This document shows positions 1-5,951 of a stretch of DNA of 5,951 nucleotides, one piece after another; the first letter of the stretch is position 1, and each line of letters opens with the position of its first letter. Under the pieces are notes generated by a model that was not told the DNA's origin, did not search any database, and saw only the letters and a program-made list of their open reading frames with translations. A program made the translations under genes and the position numbers. The DNA comes from Akkermansiaceae bacterium (GTDB lineage: Bacteria; Verrucomicrobiota; Verrucomicrobiia; Verrucomicrobiales; Akkermansiaceae): assembly GCA_029288115.1 (NCBI GenBank), contig JARFPV010000127.1, forward strand, positions 1-5,951, given 5' to 3'.

Positions 1-719
1 GTTTTACTGTCCGTCCCAGTCTTTGGCATAACCATCGCATTGAGACCATTTTTATCGATATTGATACTCGATCCCTCGTAGCTGGCAACGAGCAGTGTGC
101 GGTCGTGGTCGCAGGGTGCCAGATCGAACTGCCGGATGGCGGCGGGGTGGCCAACGATCATGCGGCCGCTGGGCATTTCGAGGACGCGGGATCCGAGAAC
201 CGAGTAATCGAGGATCATCTGTTCACCGTGGCGGTAGTGTCCGTTCCATCTGGCGTGATCGGTGTCGAGGTTGCCGTGACCTGGGAACTGTCGGGTTTCT
301 GCGAACGATCCGTTTTTATCGGCCCAGCCGGGTTTGGAGGCATTCTGGAAGATGTTTCCAGTTTCGTTGGCCATATAAATCAGTTTGCCGTGGGAGCCTG
401 TCCATGGAGTGGCGCCCCAGTGCAGACCGCCTTGGTAGACGCTGCTGAAGCGCAGTGTTTCGGTATCGAAGAGTCCGAAGATGTTGTCGTTTTTTGAGAG
501 CTCGAGTCGCAGTCCCTTGAGGGCGCCGGTGCGTTTTTCCCCCTGATAGTAGTCGCCGAACGTGTATGCCCAAACGGATCCGGTATCCATTTGTTGATAC
601 CATTTGGTGAAATTGTTTTGCTCGTTTCTGTGTTTGATCCAATCGGCGCGAGTGGCGTGCTCTGCGCTGAGGATGGTGGTAGAGAAAATGAAGCTGATAA
701 GGAGTAGGGTCCGGGACAT
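1..719 (-). CDS. Exported DUF6797-like protein, N-terminal part (runs off the left edge)
   Basis: Reading leftward from the ATG at 719, the frame stays open to base 1, giving 239 full codons with no stop, so the gene is cut by the window edge. An in-frame stop lies about 30 bases upstream of the ATG and no other ATG or GTG intervenes, which fixes the start. Residues 1-19 form a signal peptide (hydrophobic LLLISFIF core, likely cleavage LSA|EH), so the product is exported. From about residue 45 the sequence has features I associate with DUF6797: GSVWAYTF, then LFDTETLRFSSVYQGG (83-98), TGSHGK (107-112), PGWADKNGSF (130-139) and WNGHYRHGEQMILDYSV (158-174). From memory, that domain sits at the N-terminus of large exported, often c-type-cytochrome-linked proteins of Planctomycetota and Verrucomicrobiota; no haem motif (CxxCH) is visible in this part. 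It lies 68 bases downstream of the ABC-F gene on the same strand, with no convincing terminator between. The gene call is solid; the family is a recollection and the function unknown. Confidence 0.8.
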   Translation of the reverse strand, partial: MSRTLLLISFIFSTTILSAEHATRADWIKHRNEQNNFTKWYQQMDTGSVWAYTFGDYYQGEKRTGALKGLRLELSKNDNIFGLFDTETLRFSSVYQGGLHWGATPWTGSHGKLIYMANETGNIFQNASKPGWADKNGSFAETRQFPGHGNLDTDHARWNGHYRHGEQMILDYSVLGSRVLEMPSGRMIVGHPAAIRQFDLAPCDHDRTLLVASYEGSSINIDKNGLNAMVMPKTGTDSK

Positions 720-787
720 AATGAGATTGCGAGGTCGCTCGCCGGACTACAGCAGAAACACTGGGATTATTACACCGTAAAGTGAAG

Positions 788-2746
788 TTACCCTAGTTCT
801 GTTTCCAGTTTCTCGATTTTGTCGCTGACTTCGCCCCAGCGCGAGATGGCGTTTTCGAGCTTCTCAGTGAGTGCTTGGTAGGCATTGGTCGCCTGAAGCA
901 TTTTATCGCCATCTGATGCAACTTCGGGTGCAGACATGTGCTCGGTGAGTGTTGTTTGAGCGGCTTCGTATTCGGAGATGTTTTTTTCCAGTTCCTCGAG
1001 CTCACGTTGGAGCGGTTTGAGAACGTCGTTACGTTTTTTGCGTTCGGCGGCCTCGCGTTTGCGTTGTTCCTTGCGGTTGGTAGAGGTAGCGGACGGTCGG
1101 CTCGGCGAGCCAATCCTACCGATCGTGTCCCTACCTTTCTCCTCCTCGATTTTGTCGAGGTAATAGGAAATGTTACCCGCGAACATGCGTGGCGGGTGGC
1201 CTTGGCGGAACTCGAGAGTTTTATCGACGATGGGGTCGAGGAACGAGCGGTTGTGCGAAACGATGAGGTAGCTTCCCGGGTAGTCGCGGAGGGCGTTTTG
1301 CAGGACCTCCTGCGACTGGATGTCGAGGTGGTTAGTCGGTTCGTCGAGGATGAGGAAGTTGGCGGGTCGGAGCAGCATGCAGACGAGTGCGACGCGTGAG
1401 CGTTCACCGCCGGAGAGCACGCCGACTTTTTTGAAGACGTCATCGCCGCGGAATAGGAAGCAGCCGAGGAGGTTTCGTGCGAGTGGTGCGTTTTCGCGCG
1501 AGGCGGCATTTTCCGCGCATTCGAGCACCGTGGAATTTGGGTCGAGTTCGTCGGCGTGGTTTTGGGAGAAGAACGAGGCGGCGGCTTTGTGTCCGAATTT
1601 GTGCGTTCCGCTGTCGGGTTCTTCCTGGCCGGTGATGAGTCGGCAAAAGGTCGACTTTCCTGCGCCGTTTGGACCGACGATGGCGATACGTTCGCCGCGG
1701 GTGATTTCGAAGTCGAAGTCGTTGAAAATGGTGATATTGCCGTAAGCTTTGGAGGCATTCTCCAGTGTTGCCACGCTATGGCCTGAGGCGGGTGGGTCGG
1801 GGAAGCGGAAGCTCATCACGGCGTCGTCCTGTTCGATCTCGATGAGTTCGATTTTTTCCAGCTGCTTGATGCGGGACTGGACTTGTTTGGCTTTGGTGGC
1901 CTTGGCGCGGAAGCGGTCGATGAAGTCCTGGATTTGTTTGATTTCGCGTTGTTGGGCTTTGTATTGTTTGACGAGGATTTCTTTTCTGAGAACAGATTCC
2001 TTGGCGTAAAACGAGTAGTTTCCTGCGTATTCCTCGGCGCGTCCGTGGTGGAATGCGATGGTGCGCGTGGTCAGCATATCGAGCAGTGCCAGATCGTGGG
2101 AAATGATCAGGATGGCACCCGGGTAGTTGACCAGATAGCTCTCCATCCATTTTTGCGAATCGATGTCGAGGTGGTTGGTTGGTTCATCTAACAAAATAAC
2201 CTGCGGCTGTGTGAGAAGGAGTTTTGCCAGAGCGATACGCATTTGCCAGCCGCCGGAGAACTCGGCGCAGTCGCGTGTGAAGTCGGTGCGTTTGAATCCA
2301 AGCCCGGTAAGAACCGATTCCATTTTCGGTTTGATGGTTCCGGGGTCAGCGGCATCGAGCTTGAGTTCCAGGTCACCGATATCATGGAGTAGCTCGGAGT
2401 AGGGGGCTGAGCGAGGGTCGAGACCGTGGAGTTTTTCCGAAAGGGCATCGATTTCCTTTTGCTGGTCGCGCGTTTCGGCGAATGCCGACTCCACTTCGTC
2501 CCAGAGGGTGATGCCTTGGATGTGGATTCCCTCCTGGGGTAGATACCCGACGTCGCAGTGCTTGGGTTTGACGATCTTGCCGCCGTTCGGTTCAAGAATG
2601 CCGCCGATGCATTTCATCAGGGTGGATTTTCCGGCGCCGTTATGACCTGCGAATGCGATACGTTCCTTCGCATGCACGGTGAACGAGAGGTCTTTGAAGA
2701 TGACTCTCGCACCGAATTCGATGTGAAGATTTTGGATTGCTAGCAT
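788..2746 (-). CDS. ABC-F family ATPase, YheS-like (ribosome-associated ATP-binding cassette protein)
   Basis: A soluble protein of 652 residues with two ATP-binding cassettes and no membrane segments, the layout of ABC-F proteins, which bind the ribosomal E site and affect translation or antibiotic resistance. Cassette 1 has Walker A GHNGAGKS (34-41), signature FSGGWQ (163-168) and Walker B VILLDEPTNHLD (183-194). Cassette 2 has GPNGAGKS (358-365), LSGGER (444-449) and FLILDEPTNHLD (464-475). The inter-cassette linker (about 245-310) is rich in Lys, Gln and Arg and helical, as expected of the P-site tRNA interaction motif. A charged coiled-coil C-terminus spans about 555-650. The FSGGW signature and C-terminal coil resemble E. 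coli YheS more than EttA; this subtype call is from memory. An in-frame TTG at 2800 would add 18 residues, but ATG 2746 gives MLAIQNLHIEFG, the usual ABC-F beginning, so I chose it. No strong ribosome-binding site precedes it. Housekeeping versus resistance role cannot be decided. Confidence 0.95.
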   Translation of the reverse strand: MLAIQNLHIEFGARVIFKDLSFTVHAKERIAFAGHNGAGKSTLMKCIGGILEPNGGKIVKPKHCDVGYLPQEGIHIQGITLWDEVESAFAETRDQQKEIDALSEKLHGLDPRSAPYSELLHDIGDLELKLDAADPGTIKPKMESVLTGLGFKRTDFTRDCAEFSGGWQMRIALAKLLLTQPQVILLDEPTNHLDIDSQKWMESYLVNYPGAILIISHDLALLDMLTTRTIAFHHGRAEEYAGNYSFYAKESVLRKEILVKQYKAQQREIKQIQDFIDRFRAKATKAKQVQSRIKQLEKIELIEIEQDDAVMSFRFPDPPASGHSVATLENASKAYGNITIFNDFDFEITRGERIAIVGPNGAGKSTFCRLITGQEEPDSGTHKFGHKAAASFFSQNHADELDPNSTVLECAENAASRENAPLARNLLGCFLFRGDDVFKKVGVLSGGERSRVALVCMLLRPANFLILDEPTNHLDIQSQEVLQNALRDYPGSYLIVSHNRSFLDPIVDKTLEFRQGHPPRMFAGNISYYLDKIEEEKGRDTIGRIGSPSRPSATSTNRKEQRKREAAERKKRNDVLKPLQRELEELEKNISEYEAAQTTLTEHMSAPEVASDGDKMLQATNAYQALTEKLENAISRWGEVSDKIEKLETELG

Positions 2747-2829
2747 CGCGCGGCAGGGTTCTGCCAGAAATGCTGTGATAAACAATGCAAATTCTACCAA
2801 GCTTGGGTGTTGTTTTTATGTCGTAGCTG
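2747..2829. promoter_or_regulatory. Divergent intergenic region between the ABC-F gene and nadC
   Basis: These 83 bases separate two genes that start outward, so promoters for both are expected here or just inside the gene starts. It is AT-richer than its flanks, mainly at 2767-2818. Two small symmetric elements are visible: a 10-base perfect palindrome CCAAGCTTGG at 2797-2806, and a 5-bp stem with a 4-base loop (GGCAG-GGTT-CTGCC, 2752-2765) that falls 6 bases before the ABC-F ATG. I could not find a convincing -35/-10 pair for either gene, nor a classical Shine-Dalgarno sequence for either. The promoter assignment is inferred from gene arrangement only. Confidence 0.4.
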
Positions 2830-3693
2830 ATGGATGATCAGCCCATGGAAAAAGACGTGACAAGCGAGCTGATTGATCTCGCGCTTCATGAAGATATCCG
2901 CGACGGCGATGTGACCTCACTTTATTTTGTGCCAGAGGGTCAGCAGTCGTCCGCCTACATCCATGCTAAGGCGGATGGAATACTGGCAGGGATGGATGTT
3001 GCGGTGGAAGTATTTAGCCGTGTGGATGCCAAGATAGATCTGAAGGTGTTAAAAAATGATGGTGATTCACTCAGCTATGGCGACAAAGTATTGGAGATCA
3101 ACGGCTCTTCGCGCTCAATCCTGACTGCGGAACGAACCGCATTGAATTTTCTGCAGAGGCTTTCAGGGATTGCCACCAACACGTCGCGTTATGTTGCATT
3201 GGTCGAAGGAACCAGGGCGAGGGTCCTTGATACGCGCAAGACGACACCCGGGTGGAGGGAGCTTGAAAAGGCAGCCGTGCTTGCAGGTGGGGGGACAAAT
3301 CATCGTATGGGGCTGTACGACCGCGCCATGGTGAAAGATAATCATCTCGCGGCGCAGGATGGATTGGAGGAGCTGCAGTCGGCAATTAATCAGCTGAAGC
3401 ATGACCGTCCTGGCGTGGAGGTAGAACTGGAAACCGAGACGCTTGAGCAGGTGGAAAAATTTCTCACCTTGGATGGGGTGGATTATATTTTGCTAGATAA
3501 TATGGATAATGAGACAATGGCCGAGGCGGTGAAAATGAGGGGAGAGAGCGGCCCTGCACTGGAGGCGAGCGGAGGTGTGAATCTAGAGACCATTGCTGAG
3601 ATATCAAAGACGGGCGTTGATTTCATTTCTGTGGGTGCGTTGACCCATTCAGCTGTGGCGCTTGACCTTTCTCTGGAGTTTGTAGACAAGTAG
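2830..3693 (+). CDS. nadC: Nicotinate-nucleotide diphosphorylase (carboxylating), quinolinate phosphoribosyltransferase
   Basis: A cytoplasmic enzyme that converts quinolinate and PRPP to nicotinate mononucleotide, CO2 and pyrophosphate, the entry to NAD in the de novo pathway. The 287 residues match the usual family length, so the gene is complete. Visible family motifs in order: EDIRDGDVTS (21-30, N-terminal domain), LNFLQRLSGIAT (105-116), DTRKTTPGWR (134-143), GGGTNHRMGLYDRAMVKDNH (153-172, carrying the basic substrate-binding His158, Arg159 and Lys169), ELETETLEQ (199-207), ILLDNM (220-225), EASGGV (245-250) and SVGALTHS (267-274). Arg102 and the Arg136-Lys137 pair also fit the phosphate- and carboxylate-binding set. 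Nothing key is missing. The ATG at 2845 would remove five residues and is an equally plausible start, since neither has a clear ribosome-binding site. No nadA or nadB lies nearby, so the rest of the pathway is encoded elsewhere. The PDZ gene follows on the same strand after 59 bases. Confidence 0.97.
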   Translation: MDDQPMEKDVTSELIDLALHEDIRDGDVTSLYFVPEGQQSSAYIHAKADGILAGMDVAVEVFSRVDAKIDLKVLKNDGDSLSYGDKVLEINGSSRSILTAERTALNFLQRLSGIATNTSRYVALVEGTRARVLDTRKTTPGWRELEKAAVLAGGGTNHRMGLYDRAMVKDNHLAAQDGLEELQSAINQLKHDRPGVEVELETETLEQVEKFLTLDGVDYILLDNMDNETMAEAVKMRGESGPALEASGGVNLETIAEISKTGVDFISVGALTHSAVALDLSLEFVDK

Positions 3694-3752
3694 CTCAGGT
3701 GGATGCGCTTTCACGAAGAAGTTGGATTGCATCACACGAAAAGAAGTTTAAG

Positions 3753-4511
3753 ATGAATCATATGATGACGGGAAAATGGTATGTCCGCCGTTGGGCGTTA
3801 TTGGTGTTAGTAAGTGTGACGTGCACTTCACTTGATGCCGAGCCAACCAACGCGCTGCTCGACAAGATGAATTCGGATGAGTTCGATGTCCGCAGTAAGG
3901 CATACGCTGAGCTGAAGGTATGGGCGAAAAAAAACATCGAGTCATCGCCCGAGCAACTTCACAAGGCATGGAAAGCGAGTAAACAGCCTGAGGTGAAATC
4001 TCGCTGTTACGAGCTGATGAAGGATGTGGCAATCCAGCGGAGGTTTGGCAAGGGTAAGGGCTTTATCGGTATCCGTATGCAAGAAATTGCTGTCGCGGAT
4101 CCGGGAAACAAAGAACCAGGAAACCAGGAGAAACTGGCTGGCGTTCAAATCACCTTGGTGATGCCCGATACCCCCGGGGAAAAGGCAGGGCTGAAAATGA
4201 ACGACATCATTCTGGGCGTGGATGCTCTCAATTTCGGAAAGTCGAAAATACCACCGGCAAATGCCAGGTTTGGTTTCCAGCAAATCGATTTTGGCACCGT
4301 CACGCGTTTCGGCGACTACATCAAGTCAAAGCAACCGGACGATACAGTCACCTTGCACATCATGCGGGGTGTAAAGAAGATGGACGTCAAGGTGACCCTG
4401 ATGAAACGGCCCGCTTCTGCGGATGTCGGGGTGTTCGGAAGGGGGACGATTGATCCACAGGATGAGAAGGATCGGTTCTTCGAGACCTGGTTGAGGTCGA
4501 TGGCTAAATAA
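3753..4511 (+). CDS. Exported HEAT-like/PDZ domain protein, no protease domain
   Basis: The product is 252 residues from the chosen ATG. Residues 1-29 are a signal peptide: basic start (GKWYVRR), hydrophobic ALLVLVSVTC, likely cleavage LDA|EP. The Cys there is not a proper lipobox. Residues 32-97 resemble a short HEAT-like helical segment (ALLDKMNSDEFDVRSKAYAEL, about 34-54, then KQPEVKSRCYELMKD, 77-91), a style common in exported proteins of Planctomycetota and Verrucomicrobiota. Residues 103-219 read as a PDZ domain: GFIGIRM, PDTPGEKAGLKMNDIILGVD (138-157), then DYIKSKQPDDTVTLHIMRG (188-206) and a final KVTLMK strand. About 30 residues (158-187) are inserted where PDZ domains usually have a short loop. 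No catalytic Ser-His-Asp protease domain is present, so it is more likely a binding or adaptor protein than a DegP/HtrA or CtpA protease. The frame stays open to GTG 3699, but ATG 3753 is preceded by the purine-rich GAAAAGAAG and begins a normal signal peptide; ATGs at 3762 and 3765 are also possible. Partner unknown. Confidence 0.85.
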   Translation: MNHMMTGKWYVRRWALLVLVSVTCTSLDAEPTNALLDKMNSDEFDVRSKAYAELKVWAKKNIESSPEQLHKAWKASKQPEVKSRCYELMKDVAIQRRFGKGKGFIGIRMQEIAVADPGNKEPGNQEKLAGVQITLVMPDTPGEKAGLKMNDIILGVDALNFGKSKIPPANARFGFQQIDFGTVTRFGDYIKSKQPDDTVTLHIMRGVKKMDVKVTLMKRPASADVGVFGRGTIDPQDEKDRFFETWLRSMAK

Positions 4512-4534
4512 TCGTCACTGTTCTCCGGTGCAAA

Positions 4535-5254
4535 TTACGGATCAATCGACTTCATGGTTTGTCTCTCGTAGTAGTCGAAGATTTTTTGGTAAGCCTCTTT
4601 TTCGATCAGGTCGGCCTCTTTAAGTGATTTCACGAATTGTTTCGCGCGGGCAATTTCAAACTCATTGAGTTTTTTCCCCCCAGGCTTGGAGCCGTCTGCG
4701 TTTGGTGGACTGATGACCAGGTTCGGGATCAGTTTGTCCACTCCCTCAAGCACGGAGGCAGGGATGATCGTGGAAATGACAACATCCTCATCGGTGGACG
4801 GACCAGACTTAATGATCGGTATCTCGCCTTTTTCCAAAGTGAATAGGTTACTCTGATCTGTAAATATACCGAGTTTCTTGCAGTTGTCGAAATTACTGAG
4901 CAGCGAGTCTCTGATCAGCGCCTTGCGGATGGTGAGCTCATTGTCGTGATCCGTATCCAAGAGGTCTTCAGATTCTTCCATAACTTCCTTGAGGGTCTCA
5001 TCTGGTGTCATGCCGAGCTCGGTAGCAAGGTGCATCTGGTACATGGTTTTCAGCAGCGTTGCCTGCGCATCTTTGGCATAAAATTGCTCGTAGGAAGACG
5101 ACTCACTTATTTGTGAAGTCAGCTCAATAATGACAGAGCGCTTTTTCTGATACTTGCGGCAACTCTTGATGCCGAACAAGGCAACAGAAATAATAATCAG
5201 GAGGAAAATACCTTGTTTGATGTATTCAGTGACGGGTAATTGGGTGTCGGACAT
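4535..5254 (-). CDS. Unrecognised single-pass membrane protein next to the pilT-like gene
   Basis: I do not recognise a family. The 239-residue product starts at ATG 5254, 11 bases after the stop of the pilT-like gene on the same strand, so the two are probably co-transcribed. Residues 14-29 (QGIFLLIIISVALFGI) form one hydrophobic segment followed at once by a basic stretch KSCRKYQKKR (30-39). By the positive-inside rule the 200-residue remainder should lie in the cytoplasm. The segment lacks a signal-peptidase site, so it is an anchor. The rest is hydrophilic and mixed: helical, acidic stretches around 83-105 (EVMEESEDLLDTDHDNE), a more beta-like middle with GEIPIIKSG, a Gly/Pro/Lys-rich turn (PNADGSKPGGKK, about 188-199) and a helical end (NEFEIARAKQFVKSLKEADL onward). 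No enzyme motif, metal ligand set or repeat is evident. It could assist the pilus machinery, but only adjacency and topology suggest this. Its 3' end faces the PDZ gene across 23 bases. No clear ribosome-binding site precedes the ATG. Confidence 0.82.
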   Translation of the reverse strand: MSDTQLPVTEYIKQGIFLLIIISVALFGIKSCRKYQKKRSVIIELTSQISESSSYEQFYAKDAQATLLKTMYQMHLATELGMTPDETLKEVMEESEDLLDTDHDNELTIRKALIRDSLLSNFDNCKKLGIFTDQSNLFTLEKGEIPIIKSGPSTDEDVVISTIIPASVLEGVDKLIPNLVISPPNADGSKPGGKKLNEFEIARAKQFVKSLKEADLIEKEAYQKIFDYYERQTMKSIDP

Positions 5255-5265
5255 AGTCTTGGATT

Positions 5266-5886
5266 CTAGCTGGGTGATTCAAATCTTTTATGGTCGCGGC
5301 AGTTGTAGAGTGCCTCTTGCAGGGTAATCTGGTTCGTTTGCAGGAGATGGGCAAGCGATTCGTCAATTGTGTGCATTCCCTCACCCTGACCAATTTCCAT
5401 CAGGCCGACCAGCTGTTCGATTTTTCGCTCGCGGATGCAGTTTCGAAGTCCGTGATTCATCAGCATGACTTCGGATGCCATCACGCGTCCCTGTCCGTCT
5501 GGACGAGGTAGTAGCCTTTGGGAAACGATTGCCTGTAGCACGTTGGCGAGCTGGGCAATGATCTGTTGCTGCTGATCCGGGGGAAACACATCCACAAGCC
5601 GGTCAATGCTTTGGGGGGCGTCCACTGTATGCAGAGTTGCGATGACGAGGTGCCCGGTCTCGGCAGCCGTCAGGGCGATACGGATCGTTTCCAAATCACG
5701 CAGCTCAGATACAACGATCACATCCGGGTCCTGTCGTAATGATTGCCTTAGGGCGCGAGGGAATGATTTGGTGTCGGTGCCGATTTCGCGCTGCTTGACC
5801 AGGCAAGACAAGTGGGGATAGACGAACTCGATAGGGTCTTCCACCGTGATGAAGACCCCCGAGCGTGTTTCCGATATGCGTTTAAC
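5266..5886 (-). CDS. PilT/PilU-type twitching motility (type IV pilus retraction) ATPase, C-terminal part
   Basis: This is the last 206 residues of a GspE/PilT-superfamily secretion ATPase, a hexameric cytoplasmic motor at the base of type IV pili. Visible motifs, numbered from the first genomic codon at 5886: Asp box ITVEDPIEF (13-21); Walker B region RQDPDVIVVSELRDLET (51-67) with Glu61; His box TGHLVIATLHTVDA (77-90); GLRNCIRE (145-152), the counterpart of the AIRNLIRE motif typical of PilT; and a closing MHTIDESLAHLL...ITLQEAL segment usual for PilT/PilU C-termini. GLRNCIRE and the short length after Walker B favour a retraction ATPase over PilB or GspE. The N-terminal PAS-like domain and Walker A loop are missing only because the contig ends here; nothing suggests a broken gene. 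The apparent start (GTG at 5901, MYKRQ) is read from adapter sequence and is false. PilT versus PilU, or another paralogue, cannot be settled from this fragment, so I give no gene symbol. Confidence 0.93.
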   Translation of the reverse strand, partial: VKRISETRSGVFITVEDPIEFVYPHLSCLVKQREIGTDTKSFPRALRQSLRQDPDVIVVSELRDLETIRIALTAAETGHLVIATLHTVDAPQSIDRLVDVFPPDQQQQIIAQLANVLQAIVSQRLLPRPDGQGRVMASEVMLMNHGLRNCIRERKIEQLVGLMEIGQGEGMHTIDESLAHLLQTNQITLQEALYNCRDHKRFESPS

Positions 5887-5951
5887 CTGTCTCTTATACA
5901 CATCTGACGCTGCCGACGAAGATTGTCGAGTGGGGGGGGGGGGGGGGGGGG
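5887..5951 (+). other. Sequencing artefact: Nextera adapter, probable index and poly-G tail
   Basis: Bases 5887-5905 are CTGTCTCTTATACACATCT, the complement of the Tn5 mosaic end used in Nextera libraries. Bases 5906-5919, GACGCTGCCGACGA, are the complement of the Nextera read 1 tail. Next come 10 bases, AGATTGTCGA (5920-5929), that fit a 10-base i5 index, then GTG (5930-5932), which could begin the P5 sequence. The last 20 bases (5932-5951) are all G, as produced by two-colour Illumina instruments when signal is lost. The identity of the first two parts is from known adapter sequences; the index and P5 readings are inferred from their position. None of this belongs to the organism. Confidence 0.98.

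Noticed and set aside
105..497. Plus-strand open frames at 95-448 and 105-497, and the minus-strand frame at 316-642
   Set aside because: They overlap the minus-strand exported protein gene (1-719), which has a signal peptide and family-like motifs. The alternatives are Arg- and Cys-rich or featureless and have no recognisable domain.
720..787. Possible terminator between the ABC-F gene and the exported protein gene (GCGAG-GTCG-CTCGC at 729-742)
   Set aside because: The stem is only 5 bp and has no following T-run in the direction of transcription; it also sits next to the downstream start codon. Not enough to call a terminator.
793..2595. Several long frames inside the ABC-F gene, such as 793-1758 minus, 938-1399 plus, 1320-1745 plus and 1883-2191 plus
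   Set aside because: They lie wholly inside a complete gene with every family motif. Their translations are biased (Ser/Thr/Arg-rich, or mirrored acidic and hydrophobic runs), as expected from shadow frames.
3694..3752. GTG start at 3699 for the PDZ gene, nearly abutting nadC
   Set aside because: It would place 18 mostly polar residues before the signal peptide. The ATG at 3753 has a purine-rich upstream stretch and a normal signal peptide.
4512..4534. Shared bidirectional terminator between the convergent PDZ and membrane-protein genes
   Set aside because: The gap is 23 bases, and I see no inverted repeat or T-run in it.
5887..5905. Tn5/IS50 transposon end as evidence of a natural mobile element
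   Set aside because: The 19-base mosaic end is a synthetic hybrid used in library kits, and it continues into the Nextera read 1 tail rather than into IS50 or a transposase gene.
5932..5951. Twenty-base G homopolymer as a natural repeat or G-quadruplex
   Set aside because: It directly follows adapter and index-like sequence and is the known no-signal output of two-colour Illumina chemistry.
1..5951. A defence system, CRISPR array, integrase or prophage module
   Set aside because: All substantial genes are accounted for by an ABC-F protein, NadC, a PilT-like ATPase and three exported or membrane proteins. No direct-repeat array, nuclease, transposase or phage protein is visible.

Overview
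This window looks like the end of an assembled contig from a Gram-negative bacterium, probably of the Verrucomicrobiota (Planctomycetota-Verrucomicrobiota-Chlamydiota group). The assignment is an inference from gene content and protein style: an exported DUF6797-like protein, an exported HEAT-like/PDZ protein, a YheS-like ABC-F ATPase, a standard NadC and a PilT-type ATPase. It does not rest on a marker gene. Genes are tightly packed. No stretch longer than about 85 bases lacks a gene, apart from the artefactual right end.

Layout, left to right: (1) 1-719, minus strand, the N-terminal 239 codons of an exported DUF6797-like protein that runs off the left edge. (2) 788-2746, minus strand, a complete ABC-F ATPase. 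(3) 2747-2829, a divergent intergenic region. (4) 2830-3693, plus strand, nadC, the quinolinate phosphoribosyltransferase of NAD synthesis. (5) 3753-4511, plus strand, a secreted HEAT-like plus PDZ protein. (6) 4535-5254, minus strand, an unrecognised protein with one N-terminal membrane anchor. (7) 5266-5886, minus strand, the C-terminal 206 residues of a PilT/PilU-type pilus retraction ATPase. (8) 5887-5951 is not genomic: it is a Nextera transposon-end adapter, a probable index and a 20-base poly-G run.

There are three transcription blocks. The ABC-F gene and the DUF6797-like gene run leftward. nadC and the PDZ gene run rightward from the shared intergenic region. The pilT-like gene and its membrane-anchored neighbour run leftward from beyond the right edge, only 11 bases apart, and meet the PDZ gene convergently across a 23-base gap. 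The one pairing that suggests a functional link is the PilT-like ATPase with the membrane-anchored protein, whose predicted topology puts its soluble part in the cytoplasm where PilT works. The other neighbours have no evident shared pathway.

I found no CRISPR array, tRNA, rRNA, insertion sequence, phage gene or defence system. The most important observation for a user is the adapter at the right end, which also creates a false N-terminus (MYKRQ) on the pilT-like gene.
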